Below, piece by piece: positions 23,424 through 33,857 of a stretch of 64,000 nt of DNA. Every line of letters starts with the position of its first letter. Position 1 is the first letter of the stretch. The position numbers and the translations under genes were made by a program. The notes beneath the pieces were generated by a model, which was not told where the DNA came from, searched no databases, and worked only from the letters and a program-made list of their open reading frames with translations. The DNA is from Pieris napi. Lineage: Eukaryota; Arthropoda; Insecta; Lepidoptera; Pieridae. Where the stretch lies: assembly GCF_905475465.1 (NCBI RefSeq), contig NC_062238.1:11129368-11193367 (forward strand), given 5' to 3'.

Positions 23424-23565
23424 TCACACACAGTTGTACAGAATCTCGCTGTTGGCCTTAAGGGCCTTTAGTTCGGCTGTTTTGGGCGTTTTCCAGTATC
23501 TTGCCCAAGGGCGTCTCCTGCGAGACTCGGACCTCGGCCTGGGCCGTCGCGGGATTATCAATCGC
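23424..23565 (-). other. GC-rich, protein-like stretch on the minus strand
   Basis: Starting after a plausible acceptor (TTGTCCTTAACTTCAG), the minus strand reads AIDNPATAQAEVRVSQETPL then GKILENAQNSRTKG before a stop. After a one-base shift, LKANSEILYNCV follows. Base composition differs sharply from the neighbourhood. It lies directly upstream, in the same direction, of the family C tail at 23159, so it may be coding sequence of that retroelement; a host exon is the alternative. No family recognised. Confidence 0.25.
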
Positions 23566-23605
23566 CTGAAGTTAAGGACAAAGCCTTGCCCGGTGAATTT
23601 TTAAC

Positions 23606-24710
23606 CATTTTTTTTATTTGTCGGTGATTGGATCATCCGGATCCGTTAGTACATGTCAGAACACGTCGGAATCAATAATCAAAACCATTATATTTCTTAC
23701 AAAAATAAAGAGGCAAGATTGTAGGTACCAAAATATCGTGTTATCGTGTGCAGTGTTCTGAATGTAATTTATTTATTTACAATAGCTTGCCAACGCTCGG
23801 CAAACTAATACTCAAGAATAACAAAATACAAAATTCAATGTGATAAGCACTTATAGGCAAACATAACAAACACGACAAATAAAAAAAAAAGTAAAGGACA
23901 GTCGATTTCAAAGTGAGAGAACTATGGATATCGAGACTGTTATAATCGGCAACTAAGCTTGTAAGACATTCTTTATAGCTTTAAATATATATGAAGATAA
24001 CTACTCACGAGTAAACATAACAAACAATGCTTGGAACTTGAATTATTATAGTTGATATGTACCTTAATAATAATAATGTTTTTAAAGTTTTTTACCACTT
24101 ACCAGCTTCAACAATAGTACGACCTTCAAAACAAATTGAGCAAGAAACGTGTACGGCGTTTCGTGACTTAAATGTATGAGTGTTTTTTCATAATATATAA
24201 TTATATCCTCACCACTAAATAGAGCAAAACATTGAATACAATAAAATATATACTCTTATCCGATTTTGAACTTTCAAGGTTTTTAAAGTAGAAACATATT
24301 ATTAACTTTTAGATGTTTTTAAGTAAATACTGCTTTATCTTGATGGTATAGGGCTCAAGTTTCTTTGTTATATTGGACCTAATAACCTCAGAAATAACTG
24401 TTTCAAATTGAATAATTTAACAAGCAGTAAGTAAATTATTATTCTTATAATTCATTTCTACCTTTCTGAGTATCACGAACACGATATATTCCACGAAATA
24501 GCAAGTTTTAATTGCGCAAAACCACATGCAAAACAAAAACACGGCGACAGTTGTTTTTTGTTTAAATACAGTAATAGAACTTATTTTACAAACAAAATTT
24601 AATTGAAATGTACGCTTGCATCTCTTTCTGTTACGCTATGATGAAAAGAGACAAATTAGTACGTTTTAACTTTGTTATGGAAGAGCTGGGAACCCCGTCA
24701 CAGGTATTTT
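23606..24710. other. AT-rich intergenic DNA, nothing assigned
   Basis: No gene. At 24622-24655 the words CATCTCTTTCTGTTACGC and GATGAAAAGAGACA recur in similar form near 8389 and 53305, so a further uncharacterised repeat may be present. Confidence 0.4.
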
Positions 24711-25149
24711 TGAAGTGAAACTTCTTTAGGCGCATGAGGGTAATTTTTTACGAAAACGTCACGAAGATGTGCAGGGATTTTGTCGAAGAAAAGGGAGATG
24801 GCTAGTGAGACCGATGGAGAGAGAGTGAGAAGGGTGAATTACCATATAGACATTCTATTTTTAAAATTAAAATGTCGTGTAGAGAATTTATGAAATATTA
24901 GTATTTTATATTTTATGCAAAATAATTTATTGAAATCTCAAATGACGAATTGAAAATTAAAATGCCACGTGTTTGTATTATCGAAGAAATAAATTTAAAA
25001 AAAAATAATAATTTGTATTTAAAATTTTAATCACAATTAAATTCCTAACGTATCTTCCTTTTTCCCGCCAAGTCTCGGAAATCTAAAATACCTAAAATAT
25101 GAACAAGGCTTAAAAATGAGTTTTTCAAAGAACTTTGTACGCACGCACT
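24711..25149 (+). mobile_element. Inverted-repeat element, family A copy 2
   Basis: It begins GAAGTGAAACTTCTTTAGGC and ends TTTGTACGCACGCAC. Interior landmarks GATGTGCAGG, GAGAGTGAGAAGGGTGAA and ATGCCACGTGT match copies at 11822 and 58287. Non-coding. Confidence 0.7.
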
Positions 25150-25663
25150 TAAACTAAACACTTTTTTTACTTAAAACGGATGCCAAATCTTACACAATAA
25201 AAGCAGTTCAAATTATCTATTTTGTACGAATAAGGGCACTGAAGAATTTATTGAATTCAAAGTAATAACGAAACACTCTGTTAGCAGGAGCATGAAAATA
25301 ATAAAAATCGACAAATCAATTTCAAAAGACGTAAAACCAGCCGTGTAAGTAATTGCTTGTAACATAAATCGGAGTGCTTCGGAATTCTCGGTTCTATGTC
25401 AAAGTCATTGTCCGTATACGGTTACAGCATAGTGTAGGTCATGATCGCTAACTTTACGGCCGTATGATAATGAAAATGTAAACTCGCTAAGATGACGCGA
25501 TGATTTAGTAAATAATGTTTTATGTAATAAAATCGGGTTTTACATAGGTCCGTTACATCTACACTAATATGAGGAAAGATTTGATTGCTTGCATTGAATA
25601 GGCTTTTAAACTACTGGGCTATTAAAAAATCGGTTGTCTGTAAAGTCGGTTTACTGACGATAG

Positions 25664-25883
25664 TTGAACGTGACAACGTCACGAATCGCTCAATCAAGTA
25701 GGAAAGAGACAGATGTCGAACGCTGAAGAGCGCGGAGTCCGATTATGCCTCTCTGTCGCTTCGCGCTCTCGCTTGCACTTCAAGCCTTAAATGGAACGCC
25801 TCAGAGCGAGGTAACGCCGCATAAGTCATGTTTTTCCGTGCGTGCAGCCGGCTCAATCGATTTATAAGACGTTGTCACGTCAA
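25664..25883. mobile_element. MITE-like element with GTGACAACGTC ends
   Basis: The left TTGAACGTGACAACGTC is answered at the right by GACGTTGTCACGTCAA, giving inverted ends of about 17 bp around a GC-richer 220-bp body (GAGCGCGGAGTCC, CGCTTCGCGCTCTCGC). No coding potential. Similar short elements are familiar from lepidopteran genomes. A clear target duplication is not visible. Confidence 0.55.
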
Positions 25884-26376
25884 AATTCTTTCAAAATTAG
25901 AATTCTGATGAATAGAGGCTATATTTAATTAAAGTTGAGAAAATTACGATAGTGTCACCCAAGCAACTATTGATAATACCGCAAGGTAATACTACAGTTG
26001 TATTTAAAAGACATCAATATCTCCAAAAAGTTCGCGATACACAAAAAGGAAATATAAATGTCCGGTATGTCAAAAAAATTAATTGCATTTTTGTCCATTT
26101 ACGGAGAAAAGCTTTAAGCATCATCACGATGATTCGACCGAATTAATCCTGACGGAACAGAGCCCTGTTAAAAGTTCTACACACCGGCTAATAAAAGCAT
26201 TAATACAAGACAATTTTGCTACAAACTCAATTTATAAGGAGCCTTCATTCAACTACGAATTTAAATAAAATCTTCGACTATCATTTTCCGGTCGCAGCCT
26301 TGTTAATTGCGAACCCGATTGCAAGAGTATTATTATTATTTTATTATTATAATGTATCTTAACACACTGGCAGCTT

Positions 26377-26496
26377 TTAATAAGCTGATGCGCGTGTATT
26401 TTGTGATTTGGAGAAACTATCCAATCTATTTTTAAAGGTGTTCAGAGATGGTGCACTGACTACACTTTCCGGAAGCCTATTCCAGTCTCTCCATAA
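26377..26496 (-). pseudogene. C-terminus of a CR1/jockey-type LINE protein
   Basis: The minus strand reads WNRLPESVVSAPSLNTFKNR, then LDSF and a stop at 26379-26377. WN-x-LP-x-x-VV-x-A-x-S-[LV]-x-x-FK is the classic C-terminal signature of CR1/jockey reverse transcriptases. A TAA/ATT-type tail follows at about 26325-26350. Distinct from the LPRTT family. Confidence 0.7.
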
Positions 26497-26982
26497 CATT
26501 GCAAGGGATTAGCTTTGAGAGACACATGTTCATTGCCTCATCTCTAAAATCAGGCTCTTGTACAGCCTTGCTTTCTAGTACTTACTTTAATCCCCGAATC
26601 ACGCTATCACAACTCCTGGACTAGGGCTCAGAACCGACCAGTCAATGGTCTAACTAGAGGATCGCTTTAAGTTGGAGGATCACATCTCTTCTTAAGTAAT
26701 AGTTATTCGCAGTTAATATTTTTGATATAATATTTACAGTGTTGTTAATGGTTTAATTTGTATTTGGTATAAAGCCATCTTATAAGACCTTTGAACCGTT
26801 TCGCCGCCCAAATTCCATCATCAAAGCAACAATTGAATCTATTTCGACAGTAGATAACTGCGGCGTTTATATTTAGTTCACAAACCCGCCGAAACATGTC
26901 TTGTGCCAAATCTTTATTGGCTGGTATGCGATTGTCGTATGTTAGATTCACCGCACACATGCTTATAATTCAACTTGTTTAA

Positions 26983-27100
26983 GAAAGTTTTTCCCACTGA
27001 AGTATTTCCGAACCAATTCGACTAAGGGGCCTTCAAGAAAAGAGCGTATCAATTCTTGAAAGACGGGCAACGCACTTGCAAGACTTCTGGCAATGTATAT
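26983..27100 (+). repeat. 5'-truncated LINE tail (LPRTT family)
   Basis: The plus strand reads PTEVFPNQFD and FKKRAYQFLKDGQRTCK, the C-terminal end of the family ORF. Short copy. Confidence 0.65.
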
Positions 27101-27316
27101 ATGTATTTATTCGCTTTTACAAGAATCATATACCTTACCTACGTTTCAGAAGGCCTTTAGTAAAAAATACTTACTAGATCCACATCAAAGTGAATACATA
27201 AACCATGTATGTGTGAGTGCAAATATTTGAAATCCGATTATACGATTGTATAATTATATATAATTGTAGAACATTAAGTAATAAAATTAATTACAGTATA
27301 ATTATAGTTCACAGGG

Positions 27317-27594
27317 TGTTCACGCGCACAGCTACGCGTGAACATCCCTAGCATGAGGGCGATTGTCTGTGGACAGCGTCCCATCCCTGAGAAGACCTGC
27401 GGGGAGCGGGCGGGCGCGAGGGGAGGGACCGAGCGGCAGCGTACGCGCCGGACGCGTCACTAGCCACCACCGCACGCTACTGAGCACACGCACTCTTACC
27501 TCGTTAATTTGTACCATTACGTTATCCAACTTAGTTTAAATGTTTTAAAGAACCTAACATGTAAAATAGTTTTTGTTTAAATAAATCACAAACA
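27317..27594 (+). repeat. 5' LTR of the BEL/Pao element
   Basis: 278 bp, TGTT...AACA, matching the copy at 33858-34135. The first 28 bases form a perfect 10-bp stem (TGTTCACGCG / CGCGTGAACA) around the loop CACAGCTA. GC-rich in the first 180 bases, AT-rich at the end, where AATAAA (about 27579) may be the polyadenylation signal. Confidence 0.95.
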
Positions 27595-27598
27595 AAAT

Positions 27599-27616
27599 TG
27601 GCGACCGTGACAGGAC
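27599..27616 (+). other. Primer-binding site, tRNA-Arg-like
   Basis: TGGCGACCGTGACAGGAC lies four bases after the LTR. TGG is the complement of the tRNA CCA end. From memory, the rest matches the 3' end of an insect tRNA-Arg; that identity should be checked against a tRNA set. Confidence 0.7.
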
Positions 27617-28608
27617 AAGGTGGATCCAGGAGGACGGACGCGGCCATCACCAGACATACAAGATCGCCAGTTAAGTAGTGCCATCCTATCCATTCTTTTT
27701 CCAAATACTTTCCTCCTTCGATTTGTATCGAAGCGAGCTCAATATCTGCGTGATTCGCTTACAATAGCATTTCAGTGTGCGCATGGGCTCTTGCCTACCG
27801 AGTTTGGTCCTTTATCCCTACTCGTGCATGATTGCCACATGCGTGACACTTTACTATTTTCCAGCTAATTATTTCGTAAGTTCATTATCGTAGTGTTTCC
27901 ATCACTGCTAGCTTGCAATAATTTGTTTGGCATAAAATCTTTTCTTAGGCTACGCCATCTTTGGTATTTGATTTGGTACATTGCGCAATAGCACGTTTTG
28001 TGTGAAATAATTTTCCTAATGCTAAAAGCGCGAGCTTCCTAAAATCATCATTAGCATTGCAAAAATAAGGATTCTTAATTAAGGTGGGTGTGGCTAGTCA
28101 TCATTTTCTCACATGTATTTACTTAATCCATTAAAATACATGCAATCGTTAAACATAAGGCCTTAAAATTGCCAAAAAACTTAAAATTAATGTCTAATAA
28201 ACCATTCTCTCATAATATTTTATTTTTTCATGCCTCAATTCTTATGCTAAAATCTCTAGTGTGTCATAGATCGCCATTATTCCAACAAGTGTTTCTTCGT
28301 ACGTTATTCACGTGAAACCCCCGGTGAATTCCAGGATTGATCATCTTCCTGCCCAGTGGACATTACAGCCTGCCTATCACGTGGCTGCCCTGGGCACATC
28401 GTGCCTTCCCGGGTCGTACCGAGCTCGACGTGCTGAGCTGCCACGTGCAATATCGCGAGGACTTGACCACCGTGTCAACTGGTTTGGTGCACAGATTACT
28501 TTCTCTAATTGATTGTTTGCCCTTTTTTTGAATCGTGTTTATCACAAACGTACCCCATTCTCGTACATACCTAAGTTCGTACCTAGGTACTTAATTTAAA
28601 TTCGAATC
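27617..28608 (+). other. BEL/Pao leader without a clear gene
   Basis: Nearly 1 kb lies between the primer-binding site and the gag-pol start. Open frames of 60-80 codons occur (27620-27868, 28312-28531) but resemble no retroelement protein. It probably holds the packaging signal and untranslated RNA leader. Confidence 0.5.
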
Positions 28609-31600
28609 ATGTCTAAAGCGGATGCTGCTGATAAGTTTGAAGGCGAAGGCTCTTCTAGCGATTCAATCGAGTTTCAAAGGCTGATTAATCTGCGCCGGTC
28701 AATGAAGGGACGCTTAACTAAATTCGAAAATCACATAACACCTTTAAAATCTGCGAAACCAGGTGATCTAAGTAGTATACAGGTCAAGGAACTAATCAAT
28801 CGCCTAAACAAGGTACAGTCTATGTTCTCTGAGTTCGATGAGGTAGAAAATAGGTTAGAAGCTTTGAATGATGATTCTGATGAACGTGATGATATCGAGG
28901 ATAGGTTTTTTTCGTTGATATCTCTTGCTCAGGAGTTAATAGAGTCATGTTCCAAGTCTGATTCCAAACAGAGACCGAGTAGTGCTCTTTCACACCGGTC
29001 TGGTGGCAGTTGTGACCACTATGCAATCAAACTACCTACTATCAAGCTGCCTACCTTTGACGGGAACTACCTTAAGTGGCTTGAATTTAGAGACACATTC
29101 GAGTCCATGATCAATCAAAACGATTCAATTTCAGAAATAAATAAATTTCATTATTTGAGATCATCTTTAGAGGGAGGTGCAACTGTAGTCATAAAGTCAA
29201 TTGAGTTCACTTCCAAAAATTATAGCTTGGCATGGAATCTCTTGTGTGAACGATACGATAACAAAAACATTTTAATCAATAACCACATAAAAGCGTTATT
29301 TAGCATGGATCCTTTATTCCGTGAATCTCACAAGGCTATTAGATATTTAATAGACACTTTCTTAAAGAACTTAAGAGCTCTCGAGAACTTAGATCAACCA
29401 ACTGACAAATGGGACGTACTCATTTGTTTCATTATTTGCTCAAAATTAGATTCAGTCACCTGCAGGAAGTGGGAAGAGCATAAAAATACTTTGCCCAACT
29501 TACCGTCATTAGCAGACATGATTCTATTTCTTCGAAACCGTGCTGACATTCTTGAGACGATGTCTGCCAATAGCACTGAACGATCTAAACCTGAACCTAA
29601 AGTAGTAAGGAGTAGTGATAATAAGAGCGCATTCCTACCACGAAGTTCGAAAAGTTTCGTGTCGTCATCAAGCTCTAAACGCAAAAACATTCATAATTGT
29701 CCAATGTGTAAGCATCAGCATAGTATAGTACATTGCAACGTCTTTAAAGATTTACCTCTTAAAGTTCGGTTAGACGAAGTCGTAAAATTAAACCTTTGCT
29801 CGAACTGTCTCAGGAGGGGTCACGTTGTGGAAGACTGTCGCCTTCAAAGTACTTGTAGGGAGTGCGGAAAACGACATAACACGCTCTTGCACTCAGTCAG
29901 TGAACCAGCCGTCAAACCGGCAGCCGTTGAATCCACATTAACTTCAACAAATTCTGTGTCACTGTCCGCACAGTCTTCTAATCAGCAGGTTCTTCTATGC
30001 ACTGCATTGGTCAGGGTCACTGATCCACAGAGTAAAAATACTCACCTTGCTCGAGCTCTGCTTGATGCAGGAAGTCAGTCATGCTTCATATCTGAAACCC
30101 TAAAACATAAAATGGGTATAATCAGTAATAATACAGATTCTTTATGTATATCTGGCATTAATAACGTCAAAGTTCATATAACTGACAGCTGCGAGCTAGC
30201 CATAAGCTCACTTCACCAGCACTTTAATGTCAGTCTTAAAATGTATGTAGTACCTCAAATAACTGGCTACTTACCAAATGCTCCCGTCAATGTTCGCGAA
30301 CTTAACTTACCAGTTAATATTCAGTTGGCAGATCCTAAATTCTATGTTCCTTCTGACGTTGACATACTGTTGGGGGCTGGAGTCTTCTTCGACGCGATCT
30401 CTCCAAAGCAGATCAAATTAGGACAACATAAGCCCATTCTTCAAGAGTCAAAATTCGGTTGGCTAGTGGCAGGTCCTCTTCATAGTTACTCTCATAAACA
30501 AAGTAATGTCATTCATTGCAATTTCACCAAGGAAATTAGCGACAACTTAACGAAGTTCTGGAATCTTGAGGAGCTTCCACTTTCAGAACTCACTATGTCA
30601 CCTGAGGATGAATTTTGCGAACATCATTTTCAGGAAACAACGAAACGTCTAGTTAACGGGCGGTTTTGTGTAAAAATGCCTTTTCGGGAATCACCAGAGC
30701 AAGCGCTTGGTAATTCATACATGATGGCCGAAAAGCGCTTCTTAAATCTTGAGAAAAAACTTGATAAAAACTCTGATCATAAAGACAAATACACTCAATT
30801 CATAAAGGAATATGAAAGGCTTGGTCATTTATCTAAAGTAGACAGACCATCATTTGGGTACTTCCTACCACATCATTGTGTAATTAGAGAAACCAGCGAA
30901 ACAACAAAACTTCGTGTAGTTTTTGATGGATCCGCTAAAACTTCTTCAAAGAAATCACTTAATGACATTCAATATACAGGCCCTGTAGTACAGGATGAAC
31001 TGTTTAATATCTTGATTAGATTTCGTCAACATAGGTTCGTCCTTACAGGTGACATAATGAATTTTTATCGACAGTTTTCTATAGATCCCTCTCAAAGGCA
31101 TTTACAGCTGATCATCTGGCGAGACAACAAGGTTCAGCCCCTTGAAATTGCGGAATTACAAACTGTAACCTATGGCACAAATTCTGCCCCATTCCTAAGT
31201 ACTAGATGTCTCAAACAGCTTGCTTTAGAATGCAATGATCCTATTGTCTCAGAAGTTATTCAAAAGGATTTTTATATTGATGACATGTTGACCGGGTCAT
31301 CTTCCGAGCATGAATTGCATCATATCTATAGAAAAGTCATAGAAGTTCTTAACTCGGCATGTTTGCCTATCCATAAATTCCGAACTAACTGTCCTCAGAT
31401 ATTTCAACACAACACTGAAACTCAAGGCCTTGATCTTTGTAAAGAGTCTAGTGTATTGGGTGTCCTGTGGGCCCCGGACACTGACACATTACGCTTCACC
31501 CTAAATGTTGATTGTACTCAACAAAAGGTCACCAAAAGAGTAATTTTATCAAATACGTGTAAAATCTTTGACCCGCTGGGGTTAATCAGTCCCTGCACTA

Positions 31601-33837
31601 TTGCTTTAAAAATTTTGCTACAAAGGTTGTGGCTCCTCAAGCTTGATTGGGACGATCCAGTCCCCACTGAAATAAATAATGTGTGGCAACAGATGATAGG
31701 TAGCCTTAACTCTTTACTTACAGTTAATGTTCCCAGATTCGCGCTATGCGCTTCACCCATTTCCACAGAGCTTCACTGCTTTGTAGACGCATCCCAGAAT
31801 GCCTACGCTGCCTGTCTCTACCTACGTTCAGTGGACCCCAAAGGCATAATATCCACTGCATTACTCTGTGCAAAGACACGTGTTTCCCCGATAAAGCCAT
31901 TAACAATACCGCGTCTTGAGCTATGCGCGGCCTTACTCGGAGCTCGCCTCACAGCTAAGGTGACGAGTGCTCTTCGGTGCGATATTGATTGTACCTATTA
32001 TTGGTCTGATTCCACCATAACATTAGCGTGGATAAATTCACAACCTCAGCTTTTGAAGGCATTCGTGTGCAATCGAGTAAACGAAATTCGTGAGCTCTCA
32101 GCTCAATCTCTATCATCGTGGAGATACGTACCCACAGCTATCAACCCCGCCGACATGGCGTCGCGAGGTCTAGAACCTAGTAATTTATCAAAGTCTGATT
32201 TGTGGTGGCGCGGACCCTCCTTCCTTCTAAGTCAGGAAACGGAGTGGCCACAAGCTCCTAAATCTAAAATAAATTTATCAGAATTGAAAAACAATATTCA
32301 AGTTCATAATGCATTAAACACATCTACCTTTGTTGACTTTACTAGGTATTCAAACCCCATTCGGTTAATAAGAATATATGCCTACGTATTAAGATTTATA
32401 AGTAATTGTAAAAATAAAAATAAAAATGTTAGTCCCTTGTGCAGTAAGGAACTCAACGATTCACTCGAGCTACTGGTTAAAAATTCTCAGTATGAATCAT
32501 ACTCATTAATAATAAATACCTTGAATAAAGGAAATAAACTCAAACCTAAATGTTCAATTTTGCAGTTAGCTCCGTTCATTGACCAGAGTGGAATATTGCG
32601 AGTAGGTGGTCGTCTTGATAATGCGACACTTTCTTTTGAACAAAAACATCCGGCTCTGCTAGATAGTAAACATCACTTTACGAAAATACTCATGAGACAC
32701 GAACATGCTCGTCTCTTTCACGCCGGCCCTCAGCTGCTCCTTAGTTCATTTAGAAAACAATACTGGCCTATAGGCGGTAGAAATTTAGCACGCAGTACAG
32801 TTCGAAAATGTATTGTTTGTACAAGATACAAGGCCAAGCCAATGGAGCCATTCATGGGAAACCTTCCTTCAAATAGGGTTTCACAATTTTATCCCTTTCA
32901 AACTTGTGGTGTTGATTTCGCGGGACCGTTCATGATTTCCAATAAAATCGGACGTGGTAATAAAATCTCAAAATGTTACCTATGTTTATTCATTTGTTTT
33001 TCTGTTAAAGCAGTCCATTTGGAAACGGTCAGCGATCTCAGCACTCAAGCGTTTATTTCAAGCCTAAAGCGATTTATCGCTAGAAGAGGCAAGCCTGATA
33101 ACATTTGCTGTGATAACGGTAAAAACTTCGTGGGGGCCAACAATGAATTAGGTAGGGTAATGCGGTCAAGTCTTCGTGATCTTAAAGATTATTCCGCAAA
33201 TGAGGGCATTAAATTCACCTTCAACCCACCTTATTCACCTTCACTCGGAGGTCTATGGGAGGCCGGCATAAAAAGCGCAAAGCATCACTTAAAGCGCATA
33301 GCGGGGAATACAGCATTAACTTTCGAGGAGTTGAGCACGCTTTTTACGCAAATCGAAGCGATCCTCAACTCCCGACCCCTTACTCCTTTAACATCTGACC
33401 CAAACGACCTTTCTCCTCTCACCCCAGGGCACTTCATCATCGGACGGCCGCTGACGTCACTGCCATCACCTCCAGCATCCGACTTGAAGACACGCATCCG
33501 CTGTCGATACCGAATGATCGAGGGACTGCGCCAACACTTCTGGGCACGGTGGAGAAACGAATACCTACTAGAACTCCAACAGCGGTACAAAGGACGCCAT
33601 CATGAGCGAAATCTTCAAGAAGGAGACCTCGTCGTCTTCAAGGAAGATGGTCTCCCTCCTCTCAAATGGAGAATCGGACGAGCCGTGCGTCTTTACATGG
33701 GCTCTGACAACGTCTGCAGGGTGGCCGACTTCATGACGTTCCGAGGAATTGAACGACGAGCCGTAAACAAGGTCTGCCTACTACCACTTGAGAATGACAT
33801 CATCACAGAAGAGGAGAACAAGGATCTTGAAAGTTGA
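28609..33837 (+). CDS. BEL/Pao gag-pol polyprotein (1742 aa)
   Basis: One frame encodes all proteins needed for reverse transcription and integration. In order: Gag with the KLPTFDGNYLKWLEFRDTF region (about 138-290); zinc knuckles (about 363-430, including CSNCLRRGHVVEDC); an aspartic protease with the DAGSQS active-site loop (D486); reverse transcriptase (about 770-960) with YIDD at 889-892; RNase H starting CFVDAS (D1060); an integrase HHCC-type zinc site (about 1353-1405, ending CIVCTRYK); an integrase core with D1436 (GVDFAG), D1502 (CDNGKN) and E1551 (GLWEAG); and a C-terminal DUF5641-like domain (about 1630-1730). Length and order fit the family. No stop or shift interrupts it, so it may be functional. 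A hairpin CTTGAAAG/CTTTCAAG overlaps the stop codon. Confidence 0.95.
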   Translation: MSKADAADKFEGEGSSSDSIEFQRLINLRRSMKGRLTKFENHITPLKSAKPGDLSSIQVKELINRLNKVQSMFSEFDEVENRLEALNDDSDERDDIEDRFFSLISLAQELIESCSKSDSKQRPSSALSHRSGGSCDHYAIKLPTIKLPTFDGNYLKWLEFRDTFESMINQNDSISEINKFHYLRSSLEGGATVVIKSIEFTSKNYSLAWNLLCERYDNKNILINNHIKALFSMDPLFRESHKAIRYLIDTFLKNLRALENLDQPTDKWDVLICFIICSKLDSVTCRKWEEHKNTLPNLPSLADMILFLRNRADILETMSANSTERSKPEPKVVRSSDNKSAFLPRSSKSFVSSSSSKRKNIHNCPMCKHQHSIVHCNVFKDLPLKVRLDEVVKLNLCSNCLRRGHVVEDCRLQSTCRECGKRHNTLLHSVSEPAVKPAAVESTLTSTNSVSLSAQSSNQQVLLCTALVRVTDPQSKNTHLARALLDAGSQSCFISETLKHKMGIISNNTDSLCISGINNVKVHITDSCELAISSLHQHFNVSLKMYVVPQITGYLPNAPVNVRELNLPVNIQLADPKFYVPSDVDILLGAGVFFDAISPKQIKLGQHKPILQESKFGWLVAGPLHSYSHKQSNVIHCNFTKEISDNLTKFWNLEELPLSELTMSPEDEFCEHHFQETTKRLVNGRFCVKMPFRESPEQALGNSYMMAEKRFLNLEKKLDKNSDHKDKYTQFIKEYERLGHLSKVDRPSFGYFLPHHCVIRETSETTKLRVVFDGSAKTSSKKSLNDIQYTGPVVQDELFNILIRFRQHRFVLTGDIMNFYRQFSIDPSQRHLQLIIWRDNKVQPLEIAELQTVTYGTNSAPFLSTRCLKQLALECNDPIVSEVIQKDFYIDDMLTGSSSEHELHHIYRKVIEVLNSACLPIHKFRTNCPQIFQHNTETQGLDLCKESSVLGVLWAPDTDTLRFTLNVDCTQQKVTKRVILSNTCKIFDPLGLISPCTIALKILLQRLWLLKLDWDDPVPTEINNVWQQMIGSLNSLLTVNVPRFALCASPISTELHCFVDASQNAYAACLYLRSVDPKGIISTALLCAKTRVSPIKPLTIPRLELCAALLGARLTAKVTSALRCDIDCTYYWSDSTITLAWINSQPQLLKAFVCNRVNEIRELSAQSLSSWRYVPTAINPADMASRGLEPSNLSKSDLWWRGPSFLLSQETEWPQAPKSKINLSELKNNIQVHNALNTSTFVDFTRYSNPIRLIRIYAYVLRFISNCKNKNKNVSPLCSKELNDSLELLVKNSQYESYSLIINTLNKGNKLKPKCSILQLAPFIDQSGILRVGGRLDNATLSFEQKHPALLDSKHHFTKILMRHEHARLFHAGPQLLLSSFRKQYWPIGGRNLARSTVRKCIVCTRYKAKPMEPFMGNLPSNRVSQFYPFQTCGVDFAGPFMISNKIGRGNKISKCYLCLFICFSVKAVHLETVSDLSTQAFISSLKRFIARRGKPDNICCDNGKNFVGANNELGRVMRSSLRDLKDYSANEGIKFTFNPPYSPSLGGLWEAGIKSAKHHLKRIAGNTALTFEELSTLFTQIEAILNSRPLTPLTSDPNDLSPLTPGHFIIGRPLTSLPSPPASDLKTRIRCRYRMIEGLRQHFWARWRNEYLLELQQRYKGRHHERNLQEGDLVVFKEDGLPPLKWRIGRAVRLYMGSDNVCRVADFMTFRGIERRAVNKVCLLPLENDIITEEENKDLES

Positions 33838-33857
33838 TCTTTCAAGGCCGCCGAAGA

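Noticed and set aside
27332..27529. 65-codon minus-strand frame, repeated at 33873-34070
   Set aside because: It lies inside the LTR and appears twice only because the LTR does.
29394..29690. Minus-strand frames within the BEL/Pao gag-pol
   Set aside because: Shadows of the sense frame with no motif of their own.
33838..33857. Envelope gene after BEL/Pao pol
   Set aside because: Only 20 bases separate the stop codon from the 3' LTR, so there is no room for one.
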